DNA of 64,000 nucleotides. Source: Brachyhypopomus gauderio. Taxonomy: Eukaryota; Chordata; Actinopteri; Gymnotiformes; Hypopomidae. The first letter of the stretch is position 1, and every line of letters begins with the position of its first letter. A program made the position numbers and the translations under genes. Location: positions 2,925,876-2,989,875 of the forward strand of contig NC_135214.1 of the NCBI RefSeq assembly GCF_052324685.1, given 5' to 3'. Shown here one piece after another: positions 1 to 19,374 of the stretch. Below the pieces are notes generated by a model. That model was not told where the DNA came from, did no database searches, and was given only the letters and a program-made list of their open reading frames with translations.

Positions 1-1171
1 TTGTTTGAAGGCATGTATCCTAATAAGCATATTTGTTGCATCTAAAGCAAAGGGCTTTGGCTGTATCAGAGCTTTACAGCATTGGGGATGGGTCAAATGA
101 AACATCAGGTAAACAATACACTTGGCCATGGATTTGTTTATTAGCTAAATTAACTTCAATATAGTAACATTTGCTTTGTACCTCTTTACACATGTAAATT
201 ACATGTTGCCAGCATTGAATTTAATTTAGGAATTGACTTAAAAACTATTACATGATGGACTGTTCAGACATAAAATTCATTACTCAGATAAGCTCAAGCG
301 TAAACCTGAGTCTGAGCGCATGTAAAGTGTTTGAGCTCATTCGGAAATCAGCCCCGCATTGAAATGTACGTTCCAGAAACAACTTCCATTTAAACTACAT
401 TACTGACTGCATCTAACTTGGAGATGAAACCCAGCATCTTTTAACTTTAAGTAGCTTGATTCCTGCCATTTAAACACAACACAAAAACAGATTACAATGT
501 ATCAGAATATTCCTGCATGTTTCCATAACGGCAGATTTAAGGTCATCCATTAGGAGGAAAAGCAAACAACAACAACACAAGCAAACAAAGTAAAAAAAAA
601 AAAAAAGGAAAGAGTGTGTTTTGCATCCAATATCCCACAGTGAGAACTTTCATTTTCTTTGGCCAGAATATTTTACAATAATGCATGACAACCATCGTCT
701 CAGATCTACAGCGCCACCTGTAGGACAAACACCCAGCTGGGCTGCTTCACATGGGCTACAGGTTTATCAGGAAAACGATATAAAATCGTTTATTAAATTA
801 CTCGTGACTCTCATTAAATGACCTCATGAGTCTCATGTGGTCATTCAGTTGCATAATCATTAGCATCATTATTTTGATTGGTTTAGACAATAAAATTTCC
901 CATTTTATAGATAACTATACCTTCTCATCACCATGTAACTACAGTTAAGTCATTTTCAATTCTTATTTTTCTTAATTTTTATATCAGGTAATTCATTTGA
1001 CTTAATACATACTTAATACATTCTTACAAATCTAAAGATAATTTGTCGATCGCTTAGTGACGGAAACACAACTTTACAGACAGGACCGAACTACCAGTGT
1101 CCTCCTGCTTGATGGACCCAGTCAGCAGGTATCTGGTGTGTCCCTGCAGACTGTGGAGCAGACCCGTGTGT
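1..1171. other. AT-rich 3' flank of the CD247-like gene
   Basis: No coding exon is recognisable here. The stretch is AT-rich, with an A-run at about 591-606. Read on the minus strand, it lies downstream of the CD247-like stop codon and should hold its 3' UTR. Two minus-strand AATAAA hexamers are visible: one at 1171-1176 overlaps the stop codon itself, and one at 789-794 is a more plausible poly(A) signal. Confidence 0.5.
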
Positions 1172-9087
<7,916 letters not shown>

Positions 9088-9981
9088 CACTTTCCCTGGC
9101 TTTACAGAGAAAAACAAAACTGGACGTCTCCCCTTCCTGACACCTGGTCTCACGGAGGGGCTGCGAGCCACACTGCCTTACACACTCGTCTGATTCTTGA
9201 AGCCCCTTCGCTAACAGGAAATGGCCCCAACATTCAGATGTGCTGGGCGGTGAGTGACACAGTTCTCAAACACCTCTAAACTCCCATTTCAGCATCTTGA
9301 ACCCTCTCATCTCACTACCTGTCTCCACAACATTTCCTGTTCATTCAGATATCATTCACACACACACAGTCTCTCTCTGCTTATAGCACATGCGGTTTAA
9401 TGGCATTATCTACTTTCATAATCTTGGGAAGAGGTATATGCTGCATGATTATCTAATGCAGGATACCATATGTGCCATATCATATTTATTTGAAATGGAA
9501 AGTGTGACACTAGCAACCCCCTGCCAGTTAAATATATTTCAGACACTTATTTGTTACAGCTTATGGTTCTCTACTTTAGTATAGAGGGTAAGACAACTTC
9601 AGTATGCCACAATAAAATCCGTATATTTTATTGTATCCTACAAGATGGGCTAATGCTTATTTCCTATTCCAGCATTTAGTCCTGAGATGTTTTACTAGCT
9701 TATGGTTTTACTAAGGTGATTTATTGGCAATGTAAATTAATTAAATTCTGCTTTGCACTTTAATGCAACTGATTGCGGTGCATTTTTTAGGGCATGTTAT
9801 ACAAAACGTACAGATGAGACCATTTTAGGTTAGAAGGCATCAAGACTCTTGCATCTTATCTGTCATCAGATCAGCGTTCACCTTGATATGTACTAACTGC
9901 TTTTTATTCTGTGTCCTTTAGAAAAAGAGGTTCTGATAAAACCAGAGTGTGAGAGTGAGTGAGTGAGAAAGAGAGAGAGAG

Positions 9982-10028
<47 letters not shown>

Positions 10029-10792
10029 TGTGGTTGAGTTTAAAATGTGAAATTATAATCTCATACAACCTCGTTTTGAGAGGTCAGGTTGCTTCAAAGA
10101 AGATTTTTGTCACATTATTGTTCATCATATGCTGAAATGGTTTATTTGGCTTAATGCTTCAGTTTGTATTCACTGATCTCACATGTGGAACTAGTTTGTC
10201 CTTAAAGTCGACCAAACATTATCAGGTGTAAGTGCAGAAACTCAGTAACTCCATGTAGGAACAGCAAGCGATTCAGAACTAAACTAAATCAGAACATGGC
10301 CATTGACTGTAAGAAGTCAACAATTAGGAATGTACATAAAACAACAGATGTTTACAGATGTTGGCAATGCCGCTGCATGTTTATTGCATGTTAATCTTTA
10401 TTTTAAAAAGATGACACAATATGCTTGAAATTTTAACATTAAAGAATGAAACTATTGCGCGATTAGACAAAACAGGACTCAGAATACAAGAACTATATAT
10501 TGTGTACTGGTGTGCCATTTTTACTCTGGTAATAGGCAATAAAATTTCATAAACATGCACATTGACAGACAGACAGACACACAATACATCCAATATTAAC
10601 TCAGCAAGAGGAAAGGATAATAGTGCAAAAGTAAACACTCCAAGTAATGGTTTGCTTTACCCTAAAATCTGCATATAAGCAATTAAATATTTAAGATGGA
10701 CTAAGCTAGTTACTGTCCGGATAGGTATTTTCAAGTGTAAGTCGCCACCTTGTGGTTAGGAAACGCGACAGCATATTTCACCAGTACATATT
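9088..10792. other. Intergenic, upstream of the CD247-like gene
   Basis: The first bases are the probable promoter of the minus-strand adaptor gene; no TATA box or CpG island was recognised. The rest is AT-rich, with a GA-repeat at 9949-10026. No coding exon was seen. Confidence 0.5.
9949..10026. repeat. (GA)n microsatellite
   Basis: GTGAGTGAGT leads into about 30 GA units, almost uninterrupted, in intergenic DNA. Confidence 0.95.
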
Positions 10793-10800
10793 CTATATGT

Positions 10801-11116
10801 TAGGGTGACCATATTTTTGTTTGGGAAAACCAGGACACTGTGTGTAAGTTGTCGAGCAGGGGGGGGTTGCGAACTTAAGTTGTCGAGCGGGGGGGGGGGG
10901 GGGGGGGGGGGGTGGCGAACGTAAGTTGTTGGTTCTCAGGGATTCCGTGTCATACAGCGCCGTGCTCAGGGTCCTAGTGCCTGTAGAATTAATGGCCCGA
11001 TTAACGTAATTTAAAAGCCAGGACATTTCCACAGTTTTAAAAAATATCCCGGGACGCCCGGGACAGGACGTGAAATACGGACATGTCCCGGGAAATACAG
11101 ACGTTTGGTCACCCTA
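10801..11116. mobile_element. Non-autonomous hAT-type element (MITE) with 8-bp target duplication
   Basis: The element begins TAGGGTGACCA and ends TGGTCACCCTA, a perfect 11-bp terminal inverted repeat. It is flanked on both sides by CTATATGT (10793-10800 and 11117-11124), an 8-bp target-site duplication typical of hAT transposons. It is 316 bp long and encodes no transposase. Inside are CCCGGGAC-rich motifs and a G-run of about 24 bases (10889-10912). The intact duplication points to a fairly recent insertion. Confidence 0.85.
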
Positions 11117-11124
11117 CTATATGT

Positions 11125-12213
11125 AATAACGCATATAATTATCAGCACGACAGTATGTATGATTCTGGAGAAACCAGCGTGAGTGTTGTGGTTCTGGTTC
11201 TTGTCTACTCGCGTAGGTGAGCTGTAGCAGTAAGTCTACACCTCACTGTCCATGCACTTAGGCAGAGAAGCCCACTTAAGTAGGTAAGAAAAATAGAATT
11301 TAAATATTCAGTCAGTCCAAAGTGGGCCGAGTTGGACTCTGAATGGGACAGGACGTGGGAGGGAAAGATTTTCTACAACTGAGGTTGTAGAACTTCAAGG
11401 TCCAGGTCCGACTGGTTTCCCAGATCCCCTTTACCTTGTGAAAGCGCCCTACACGTTACGTGGGGCAAAAAAACAAACTTTAGCGGATTACAAAATAAAG
11501 GTCCGGAATTCGATTCGGGGTACATATTTGAATACCACTATTCTATAATGTTTTGAAAGTTGGTAAATTGCTCAAATAATTTGTTAAAACTATGCTTTGA
11601 TTTTCCGTGACATATATTCTCATCTTTCTGGTCTTTTAGCTAAGGTTACATCGGCCTAAGTAGAGCAGACAAAATGCTTGTAGGCCTAAGGCGTATTCGG
11701 CAGTTTGGCAAAGTCATTGTTGACTATTTAACTTCAGAAGCCGCTCACAGAGATTTGACATCAGCATTGTCAATGTTTGAAAAATCGGGATTCGTTAAAA
11801 GATTTGCCGTTTGACTCAGTAAAGTTCACTACCATTATTATTGCTGCGCTCTAACCACGAAGAGCTGGCGAGGTCAACGAGTGGTTGTGCGCATGCGCGG
11901 GGTGGTCCGACAGCGCATCTGCGCCCCGTCCGCTCACATGATTCGGGAGTATTTCTTCCTAGTGCGTTTATGAGAAGTCATCGCCGGCTATGAGAAGAAA
12001 ACAAACCAGCCTAATGCGCATATATGATCAACAGCTAATCTAAATATAAGATAATCATCAGAAAAAAACGATTGCAGCCGGTTTTAAACCATCGCAAGCG
12101 CTTCAAGGAACATTTGCGCGTTTTGTGGCAGATCTCTCCGTCCTAGAGCAGCTGCCTTCTGTGAGGGCCCAGTGTGTTGTGATTGAGGTGTGTTTGATTA
12201 GTCCACTCGCAGT
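11125..12213. other. lamp1 upstream region and 5' UTR
   Basis: The distal part has no recognisable feature. From about 11870 it becomes richer in CpG and holds the likely lamp1 promoter sites listed separately. Confidence 0.5.
11888..11941 (+). promoter_or_regulatory. Candidate lamp1 promoter: NRF1 palindrome and CLEAR-like E-box
   Basis: TGCGCATGCGC at 11888-11898 is a perfect NRF1-type palindrome. TCACATGA at 11934-11941 is one base off the TCACGTGA core of the TFEB/TFE3 CLEAR element that drives lysosomal genes. Both lie about 270-330 bp upstream of the lamp1 start codon in CpG-rich sequence. Function is inferred from motif and position only. Confidence 0.5.
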
Positions 12214-14769
12214 ATGATCAGTTACGCCCGAAAACAGCCCCTGCCCGTTGGGGTAACCTTCCTGCTCGTCTTGGGTGAGTTACACTACAATATAACGCGC
12301 GTTCAAGTCCATTTCTGCAGTTACTGAACGTGTTGCGTAACAGCGCCTGGTAACTAAAGCCGAGGGGCTTTGCAACGAGACCATCCCGTCCAGAATTTGG
12401 ACCCGTAATGGTGCTAGTCCAGTACGTACTGCTTTGTTTTAAACTGTCGGCAAAGTGACCAGGGTCCCTCGTCATGTCTTGCGTGATAACCTTGCCAAGA
12501 CGCCACATACTGTCTCCAATATTTTACCTGCCCTTTTATTCTATATGTTGTAGCTACATTCTAACATTACTGTACAAAAACCTTGCATATACCAAAAAAG
12601 CAAATCTTTTGTATTTGTTGTACATTCTATGGTGAATAATCCAGAAAATCTGTCTGTATTCCACATGATCTGCTCTTAAACAGGCCAGTAGGAATGTGTG
12701 TGTACTGATATGCACACCGGCATATCAGAAATCATGACGTAAACACCAATAATGTTGTACACCAATAATGTTGTTACAGCTGTTACGTTACGTCCGAGTT
12801 TCTCCAGTGATGCCGTGACCACTACATCTCCTCCGCTTCCTCCTCCACCTCCCAGTAATCCTGAGCGAGGAGACTACAACATTACCAACAATGGCACAGT
12901 CTGCCTCATGGCCCACATGGGGTTACAGCTCAACATCACGCACCTCTCTCGCTCCACCACCAAGGTATACACACACGTTCTTAACCTACACAGAACCGTG
13001 GCATGCGCTAGAGGGCTATATGGTTTATACAGGACGCTGTTTAAATCGTTAGTTTAGTTGTACCAAAACATTGTCAGCCTTCTAACACCAAGATGCTCCC
13101 GGCAAAACAAAATGTTTGTTCAAAGGTGAACCCAAGTGGCAGGATGAGGATATGGGGCGTGATAGCAAGACAGGGTCATAGTCGTGGAGTCACATATGTA
13201 GTTTACATATTTTTTTTAGAAGACTTTATATTTATATCAGGAACTCAGCAGTTTGACTTGATGGACTAGAGCTGAGCAGGATAGCAAACTCTATACTATG
13301 AGCATGAGAACTGGGAGTTGTATATGATCTCCTCAAACACCCTTTGCTTGTGAAGGCCGTTCAAGTGATTGTGAACCTGCACCCGAACCTGACCACACCT
13401 TCTGGAGCCTGTGAGGCCGACAGCTCCACCCTCAAACTGTCAGAGGAGAACATTAACCTGACGTTCATCTTCTCGTTGGTCAGTCCAGTACCTCACACCA
13501 AATCTCACTCCTTCATTGTGTTGTGTAATCCTTATTCTAACCCAAGTACTCACTCTCCTCTTTCCTAATCTGGTCAGCCATGTTTACATTTTCCCAGTGT
13601 TTCTTTTTTGAGTTTTTTTTTTTAAGATGAGTCATTCATATATCATGTGTAAGCGCACCAAAACACAAAGAAGCTTAATTAAGAGAAAGAAAGGTATGTT
13701 TAGACATGTATGTGGGGTATGTCTTTACAGGACCATTGTCTTTGTGTAAAGAATTCGTTACCGAGGTGTGGTCGACGCTTTCTTGTTCTTATAATGCTTT
13801 CTTCCTTGTACTTCAATTGTCGCTCATTACCCTTCAGAATTCTACAACAAACAAGTATCACCTGAGTGGACTGCAGCTGTCGGCCAACCTGTCGGACATG
13901 GCTCGTGAGTTATTATGGAGCAATTACATGACCTCACCATTAAATCGTTGTCGTGCAATTGCATTGAATGGAACGATCTCCGTGTCCATGCAGAGCCCTT
14001 GATTGTTAGCAACTCTAGCCTGGACTACCTGAGTGGAACTCTGGGACACTCTTACATGTGCCGTGCAGAGCAGACCTTCAGCCTTGGGCAGAACTTCTCT
14101 CTCAACACCTTCCAGTTGCAGGTGCAACCGTTTGGAGTCACTGGAGATCAGTTTGGAACAGGTAGGCTTTTTTCATTCTCTTTTGTTTTTTTTAACCATG
14201 GGTCGCAAGCTTTGTGTACTGCCCGAAAGAATGAGATCGCGAGTACAGGTTTCCTCAGCAGGGTGTCCGGGCTCTCCCTCAGAAATAGGGTGAGGAGTTC
14301 GGTCATCCGGGGGAGACTGTGAGAAGAGCCACTGCTCCTGCGTGTAGAGAGGAGACAGTTGAGGTGGTTCGGGCCTCTGGTTCTGATGCCCCCTGTGTGC
14401 CCCCCTGGTGAGGTGTTGGAGAGATTACATCACTCGACTATCCTGGGAACGCCTCAGAATCCCCCCAGAAGAGCTGGAAGTAGTGGCTGGGGAGAGGAGA
14501 CCTGGGCCTCTTTGTTTAGGCTACTGCCCCCGTGACCCAGACCTGGCTAAGTGGATGTAAATGGATGAATGGATTTTTACAAATTCTTCACCGTTTATCC
14601 CCTTTTTGGCTTCTGTTATTGCCCTTTAGCTGAAGAGTGTGATCTGGATGAAGACAACATGTTGATTCCCATCATTGTGGGCACTGCTCTGGCTGGCCTG
14701 GTGTTTGTTGTGCTTGTGGCCTACTTGGTCGGACGAAAGAGGAGTCACGCCGGCTACCAGACCATCTGA
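12214..14769 (+). CDS. lamp1: LAMP1-type lysosomal membrane glycoprotein with a single LAMP domain, six exons
   Basis: Exons: 12214-12274, 12780-12964, 13356-13478, 13838-13904, 13994-14161 and 14630-14769. All are in phase, giving 247 aa. It has an N-terminal signal peptide, a short Pro/Ser/Thr hinge (PPLPPPPPSNP), one luminal LAMP domain with four cysteines (in VCLMA, GACEA, YMCRAE, EECDLDE) and about nine N-glycosylation sequons. One membrane helix (about 213-236) and the cytosolic tail GRKRSHAGYQTI follow. The tail's GYQTI is the tyrosine lysosomal sorting signal of LAMP1. LAMPs coat the lysosome membrane and take part in fusion and autophagy. Vertebrate LAMP1 normally has two luminal domains and about 400 residues; here only the membrane-proximal one is found, a layout like CD68. 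Start chosen because the signal peptide follows it. A lamp1 paralogue or a CD68/LAMP3-like gene is possible, but the tail argues for LAMP1. Confidence 0.88.
14219..14575 (+). mobile_element. 3' end of a non-LTR retrotransposon (LINE) in lamp1 intron 5
   Basis: On the plus strand the sequence translates, with stops and shifts, to a typical LINE C-terminus (DYITRLSWERLRIPPEELE, then VVAGERR). It ends in an ATGGATG-type short tandem tail, as in Rex3/RTE-like or related fish LINEs. It is heavily 5'-truncated and inactive. The clade is uncertain. Confidence 0.7.
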
Positions 14770-16140
14770 ACCTTCTCACCACCTCCCCAGCCAGACTGTG
14801 CAGCCGCAATCACTCAGTGGACTCGACACCACCACAGATCTGTCCGGTCCTCTGCTGTCCTTCCTCTCCCATTACCTCTGCTGCCTCGTGTGGAAGTGCA
14901 TCCTCTGAACTTTTAGTTCTTCATAAAATAGAATAGAATACATAATCTTGTGCCACTCGGGATAGACATTTTGGAGTGGGTTATATCACTACAAGGTCTA
15001 GCATTCAGGTCCTAGATTAAGTCTAGGACTTAAATGTCTCTACATTCAGTGTGGTTTTCAGTAAAGGTTAAAATTTGGGGACCACAGTAACAATCTTTGC
15101 TGGGCCAATGACAAGCAAACTCATGGATTTATGTAGGGGGAATGTTGCTACAACTAAAAGGGAGTAGTTAACACTTTAATTGTGCCCATATCTTTTAATA
15201 TATGCTGGATATGAGGATTGAGAGGGTGTAAGGTTGGTGGCCTGAAAAAAAAAAAACTATAGGTACAGACCTGCTAAATGTAGCAGCTAGTTTAGGGATC
15301 TTTTGTTTACCAAGATTTAAAGATGCAGTAGATAGGTCACCGTTTGTTTATATTTCCACTGAGAAGCAGATGGAATTTGCTAAGTCAGAGGAGTGTTCAT
15401 ACTCGGTTGCTTAAAAGGCTCATGTGTCTCATATCTGGAGCAAATCCCTTTACCTCATAAACCCCCTAGACACTCATTTAAAGGTGCTTCATGCAAGCTT
15501 AAACGGGTAATGGGACCAGTCCCCAACCTGTAGGCATTACATTTACAACATACTTGTTGCAAACACTTGCAGCAAGAGGGAGTTTATAAGGAAAGACAAG
15601 TTGACTTTTCACATGTATCTGAATGTGGCATGAGCGCTTGCCTAGAAATTTTGAGACTACGATCACATGTAATGAGCAAGGATACCGTGTTATTTAATGC
15701 TGTTTGCAAGAATTTTATGAATATGTCACTAAATGAAACACATTTTACATGTAGCTCATAAGTTCACTTGGTTGTTGAAGTGTAATTTTCTCACTGTTAT
15801 CCATAAATTCTTCCTCCTTCCCAGCATGCTTAGGGCTTGTGTACATTAAGAAGAAAGGGAGACATTTTGTTACACTGACATGAGCTCACTGGCCATTCAG
15901 CGGGTAAATGAGGGTTTGTTAAAACACTAAAATTACAGGATTGTTATTCTAATACAATAATGCCAAGTAGTGTTTGACACTAGATATTGGGGGTGGGTGT
16001 GTGTAGAACAATAACTAATTCTCATAAAGGATGCACTGAATAAGGAGTATTATAACCTGTATCTGTGTGTTACTTTCTCTGTCCGTGTTTGTTGGCCTTG
16101 GCATGAGAAGCTGTTGAAAAGGGTGTTGAGAATAAAGGCC
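14770..16140 (+). other. Probable lamp1 3' UTR
   Basis: Non-coding sequence after the lamp1 stop. The first clear AATAAA hexamer is at 16131-16136, which would give a 3' UTR of about 1.35 kb. Open frames in this stretch are short and without homology that I can recognise. Confidence 0.5.
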
Positions 16141-16755
16141 ATCTATCACTATCAATTATCATTATTGTTTGAATATAGGATCTGTTCATTTCCAAGTGCA
16201 GTGATCAATAAAAGAACGAATGGAGTTTAATTGGTTTACTGGCATTCGTAACTTTTATAATGTGTAATGGAAATAGTAATACATTTTTTAAAAACACTAC
16301 ATACATTTTCCAGGTGACGGAGAACTGGCATGTAGACCATCAAACACAAAAGTCAATCTCAAAAACACAGTAAATATAAACATTTGATAAACACTTGGAA
16401 TTGTTACTGTTACAACTATTCTGCCATAGTTATTGTTTAGAAAGGTTTCATTCGCCCAGGAAGAAACCACAATAAAGCAGTGAAAAGAACTTCTGAAATG
16501 ATAATTCTTTATATCTTTTATGTAATTTTGTGTCAGGTTGCATTTGCTAATACTTGGACATTACACCATTTAGAAGTCTGAAATATAATGCTAAATTAGG
16601 AAACAAAATTTAAACCACACTGACCAAGGGCAAAACTGAAAGATGACACTGGATCAATGACCTCCTGGTCATGGGCAAAACAACCTGACACACGGAGTGA
16701 TGAGGATCTTACTCCATTGGTGATAAAAAAGCTGACAAAGGCTAATAAGGAATTG
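16141..16755. other. Intergenic, nothing recognised
   Basis: AT-rich sequence between the lamp1 3' UTR and a LINE insertion. No motif or exon identified. Confidence 0.4.
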
Positions 16756-16790
16756 TGTGTGTGTGTATGTGTGTGTGTGTGTGTGTATAT
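16756..16790. repeat. (GT)n microsatellite at the LINE 3' end
   Basis: About 17 GT units with one interruption. It joins directly to the 3' end of the minus-strand LINE, so it is either the element's simple-repeat tail, read as (AC)n on its own strand, or its target. Confidence 0.8.
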
Positions 16791-18740
16791 AAAATTCACG
16801 TTTAGGGGTCGCCACAGCGGATCAAACTCCATCTGGCCCTGTCCTGAGTGTCCTCCACTGACACACCAGCCACTCTCATATCCTCTACCACCCATCCATA
16901 AACCTCCTCTTAGTTCTACCTCTCCTCCTCTTGCATGGAAGTTCCATCCTCAAGACCCTCCTACCAATATACCTCTCCTCCCTCATCTGTACATGTCCAA
17001 ACCATCTCAATCTCGCTTCTCTAACTTTATCTCCAAAACATGCTACATGTGCTGATCCTCTAATGAACTCATTTCTGATCCTGTCCTTCCTCGTCACTCC
17101 AAATGAGAATCTCAACATCTTCATCTTAGACACCTCCATCTCCCTCACCTGTCTCTTTGTCAGTGCCACTGTCTCCAGTCCATACAACATAGCAGGTCTC
17201 ACTACTGTCCTATAGATCTTTCCTTTCATTCTAGCCGACACCCTTCTATCACAGATCACCCCAGACACTTTATGCCATCCACACCACCCTGCCTGCACTC
17301 TCTTCTTTACCTCTTTCACTTCCTCCATTACTCTGTACCCTCGACCCTAAGTAGGTAAACTCGTCAACCTTCACCAAATCAACTCCTTGTAACTGGACCT
17401 GTCCACCGTCTGCCCTATCATTCACACACATGTACTCTGTTTTACTCCTGCTCACTTTCATTCCCCTGCTCTCCAAAGCACATCTCCATCATTCCAAGCT
17501 CACCTCCACCTGCTCCCTACTCTCACTACAGAACACAATGTCATCAGCAAACATCATAGTGCAAAGGGACTCCTGCCTAACCTCGTTCGTCAGTCTGTCC
17601 ATGACAATTGTGAACAGGAAGGGACTCAGGGCTGATCCCTGATGTAGTCCTACTCCCTCTTTAAACCCGTCTGTCATTCCTACCGCACATCTCACTGCTG
17701 TCACACTGTTCTCATACATATCCTGCACTACCCTCACATACTTTTCTGCTACTCCTGACTTCCTCATACAATACCACAGCTCCTGTCTCGGTACTCTGTC
17801 ATAAGCTTTCTCTAAGTCAACAAACACACAATGTAACTCCTTCTGTCCTTCCCTATACTTCTCCATTAACACTCTCAAAGTAAACATAGCATCTGTGGTG
17901 CACTTAGCTGGCATGAAACCATACTGCTGCTCACAGATCTCTACCTCTCCTCTAAGCCTAGCTTCCACTACTCTTTCCCAGATTTTCAGGCTGTGACTGA
18001 TCAACTTTATTCCCCTGTAATTACTACAGCTCTGAACGTCGCCCTTATTCTTGAAAATCGGCACCATTATGCTTCATCTCCACTCCTCAGGCATCTTCTG
18101 ACCTTCCAAGATTCTGTTAAATAACACAGTCAAAAACTCTGGAATATCATCCGGTCCAACTGCCTTACCACACTTCATTCTCTGAATTGCAGCCAATACT
18201 TCCTCCTTGCTTACCTGAGGCACTTCCTGATTCACAACCTCTACCTCTTCTAACCTTCTTTCCCTTTCATTCTCTTGATTCATCAGTTCCTCAAAATACT
18301 CCTTCCACCTTCCCAAGACACTCTCCTCACCAGACAACACATTTCCACCTTTATCCTTTATCATCCTAACCTGCTGCCCATCCTGCCCATCACAGTTTCT
18401 CTGTCTGGCCAATCTGTACAGATCCTTTTCCCCTTCCTTAGTGTCCAACTTCTCATACAGCTTGCTATATGCCTTCTCTTTAGCTTCTGCCACTGCTCTC
18501 TTTGCCTTGCGACACATCTCCTTGTACCTCTACTTTCTTCATCTCACTGAAAATCCCAATTCTTTTTAGCCAACCGCTTTCCTCTCAAACTTTCCTGAAC
18601 TTCCTCATTCCACCACCACGACTCCTTGTCTATCTTCCTCTGTCCTGAGTTCATACCAAGTACCTTCATAGCCACATCCCTCACTGCATATGAAGTCTCA
18701 TCCCAGGTATCCAGAACACCACCACCGTTCCCCATTTGCC
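16791..18740 (-). pseudogene. 5'-truncated non-LTR retrotransposon, broken reverse transcriptase ORF
   Basis: On the minus strand, about 1.9 kb translates to the second half of a LINE ORF2-type protein. Pieces occur at 18735-18544, 18517-18074, 18067-17489, 17476-17270 and 17328-16885. Recognisable are the RT thumb-proximal sequence KCGKAVGPDDIP, the block FVDLEKAYDRVPRQELWYC, HQGSALSPFLF, the catalytic box FADDIVFCSE and a basic C-terminal region (RLRWFGHVQ, RRRGRTKRRFMD). The endonuclease half is missing at the 5' end. Stops near 18070 and 17480 and frameshifts near 18530 and 17300 disable it. The motif wording resembles RTE-clade fish LINEs; that assignment is from memory. No target-site duplication was determined. 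Confidence 0.85.
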
Positions 18741-19374
18741 AGAAATAGACATTAAAGGTTTCAATCGATTAAAAAAAAACAGATCATAGTCAACTAATTC
18801 TTAGTTAGATTCTGGTAGAAAACCAAAGTGCCTTGAGTTTAAACGGCGCTGAAAGCATAAATTGCGCCAGCAGATGGCGCTGCAGACTGCAGTGATGGCG
18901 ACGGGAACCTGTCCCGTCAGTAGCTCTTAGGTTAACGCCGAATAGTTTTCATTTAGGACATTTAGGCTCCGACAGGCTGTAGTGTCTGTGGTTGTTCGTC
19001 AAGGTCCTGGTGGAGTATATTGTCCACATTTATCCACTCTGCTCCTTCACCCACAGTGGCAGCTGCCGCGTTGGAACTTAGAACTTCACGACTTGGGCAC
19101 GCGCACGGACGTGCTAGCCAATCAGGGCCAAACGTCGTGTGACGTTTACGGAAGTAGCATTTAAGCGTTTTCTGTGTTGCGATTGATGGTCGTCGATTAG
19201 CTAGCCACTTAGCATAGATAAAAAGACATACAAGTTAGCGGTGTATAAAGTTTACTGATTTAAACACGCTGGGTGGCGGTTTTATATATGCGCGGAACAA
19301 CGTTTTGCACGCCTACGAGTCTCAGTTTCCAGTCGATTTGGCGATTAGCTGGCTGCTAGCTAGCAGCACTCGGG
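18741..19374. other. commd6 upstream region
   Basis: The sequence between the LINE and the commd6 start codon becomes GC-richer from about 18840. It holds the promoter motifs listed separately and the likely 5' UTR. Confidence 0.5.
19118..19155 (+). promoter_or_regulatory. commd6 promoter elements: CCAAT box, CRE-like site, ETS site
   Basis: Within 40 bp stand CCAAT (19118-19122), TGACG (19140-19144, half of a CRE) and CGGAAGT (19149-19155, an ETS core). This is a typical TATA-less housekeeping promoter about 220-260 bp before the commd6 start codon. Activity is inferred. Confidence 0.6.
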
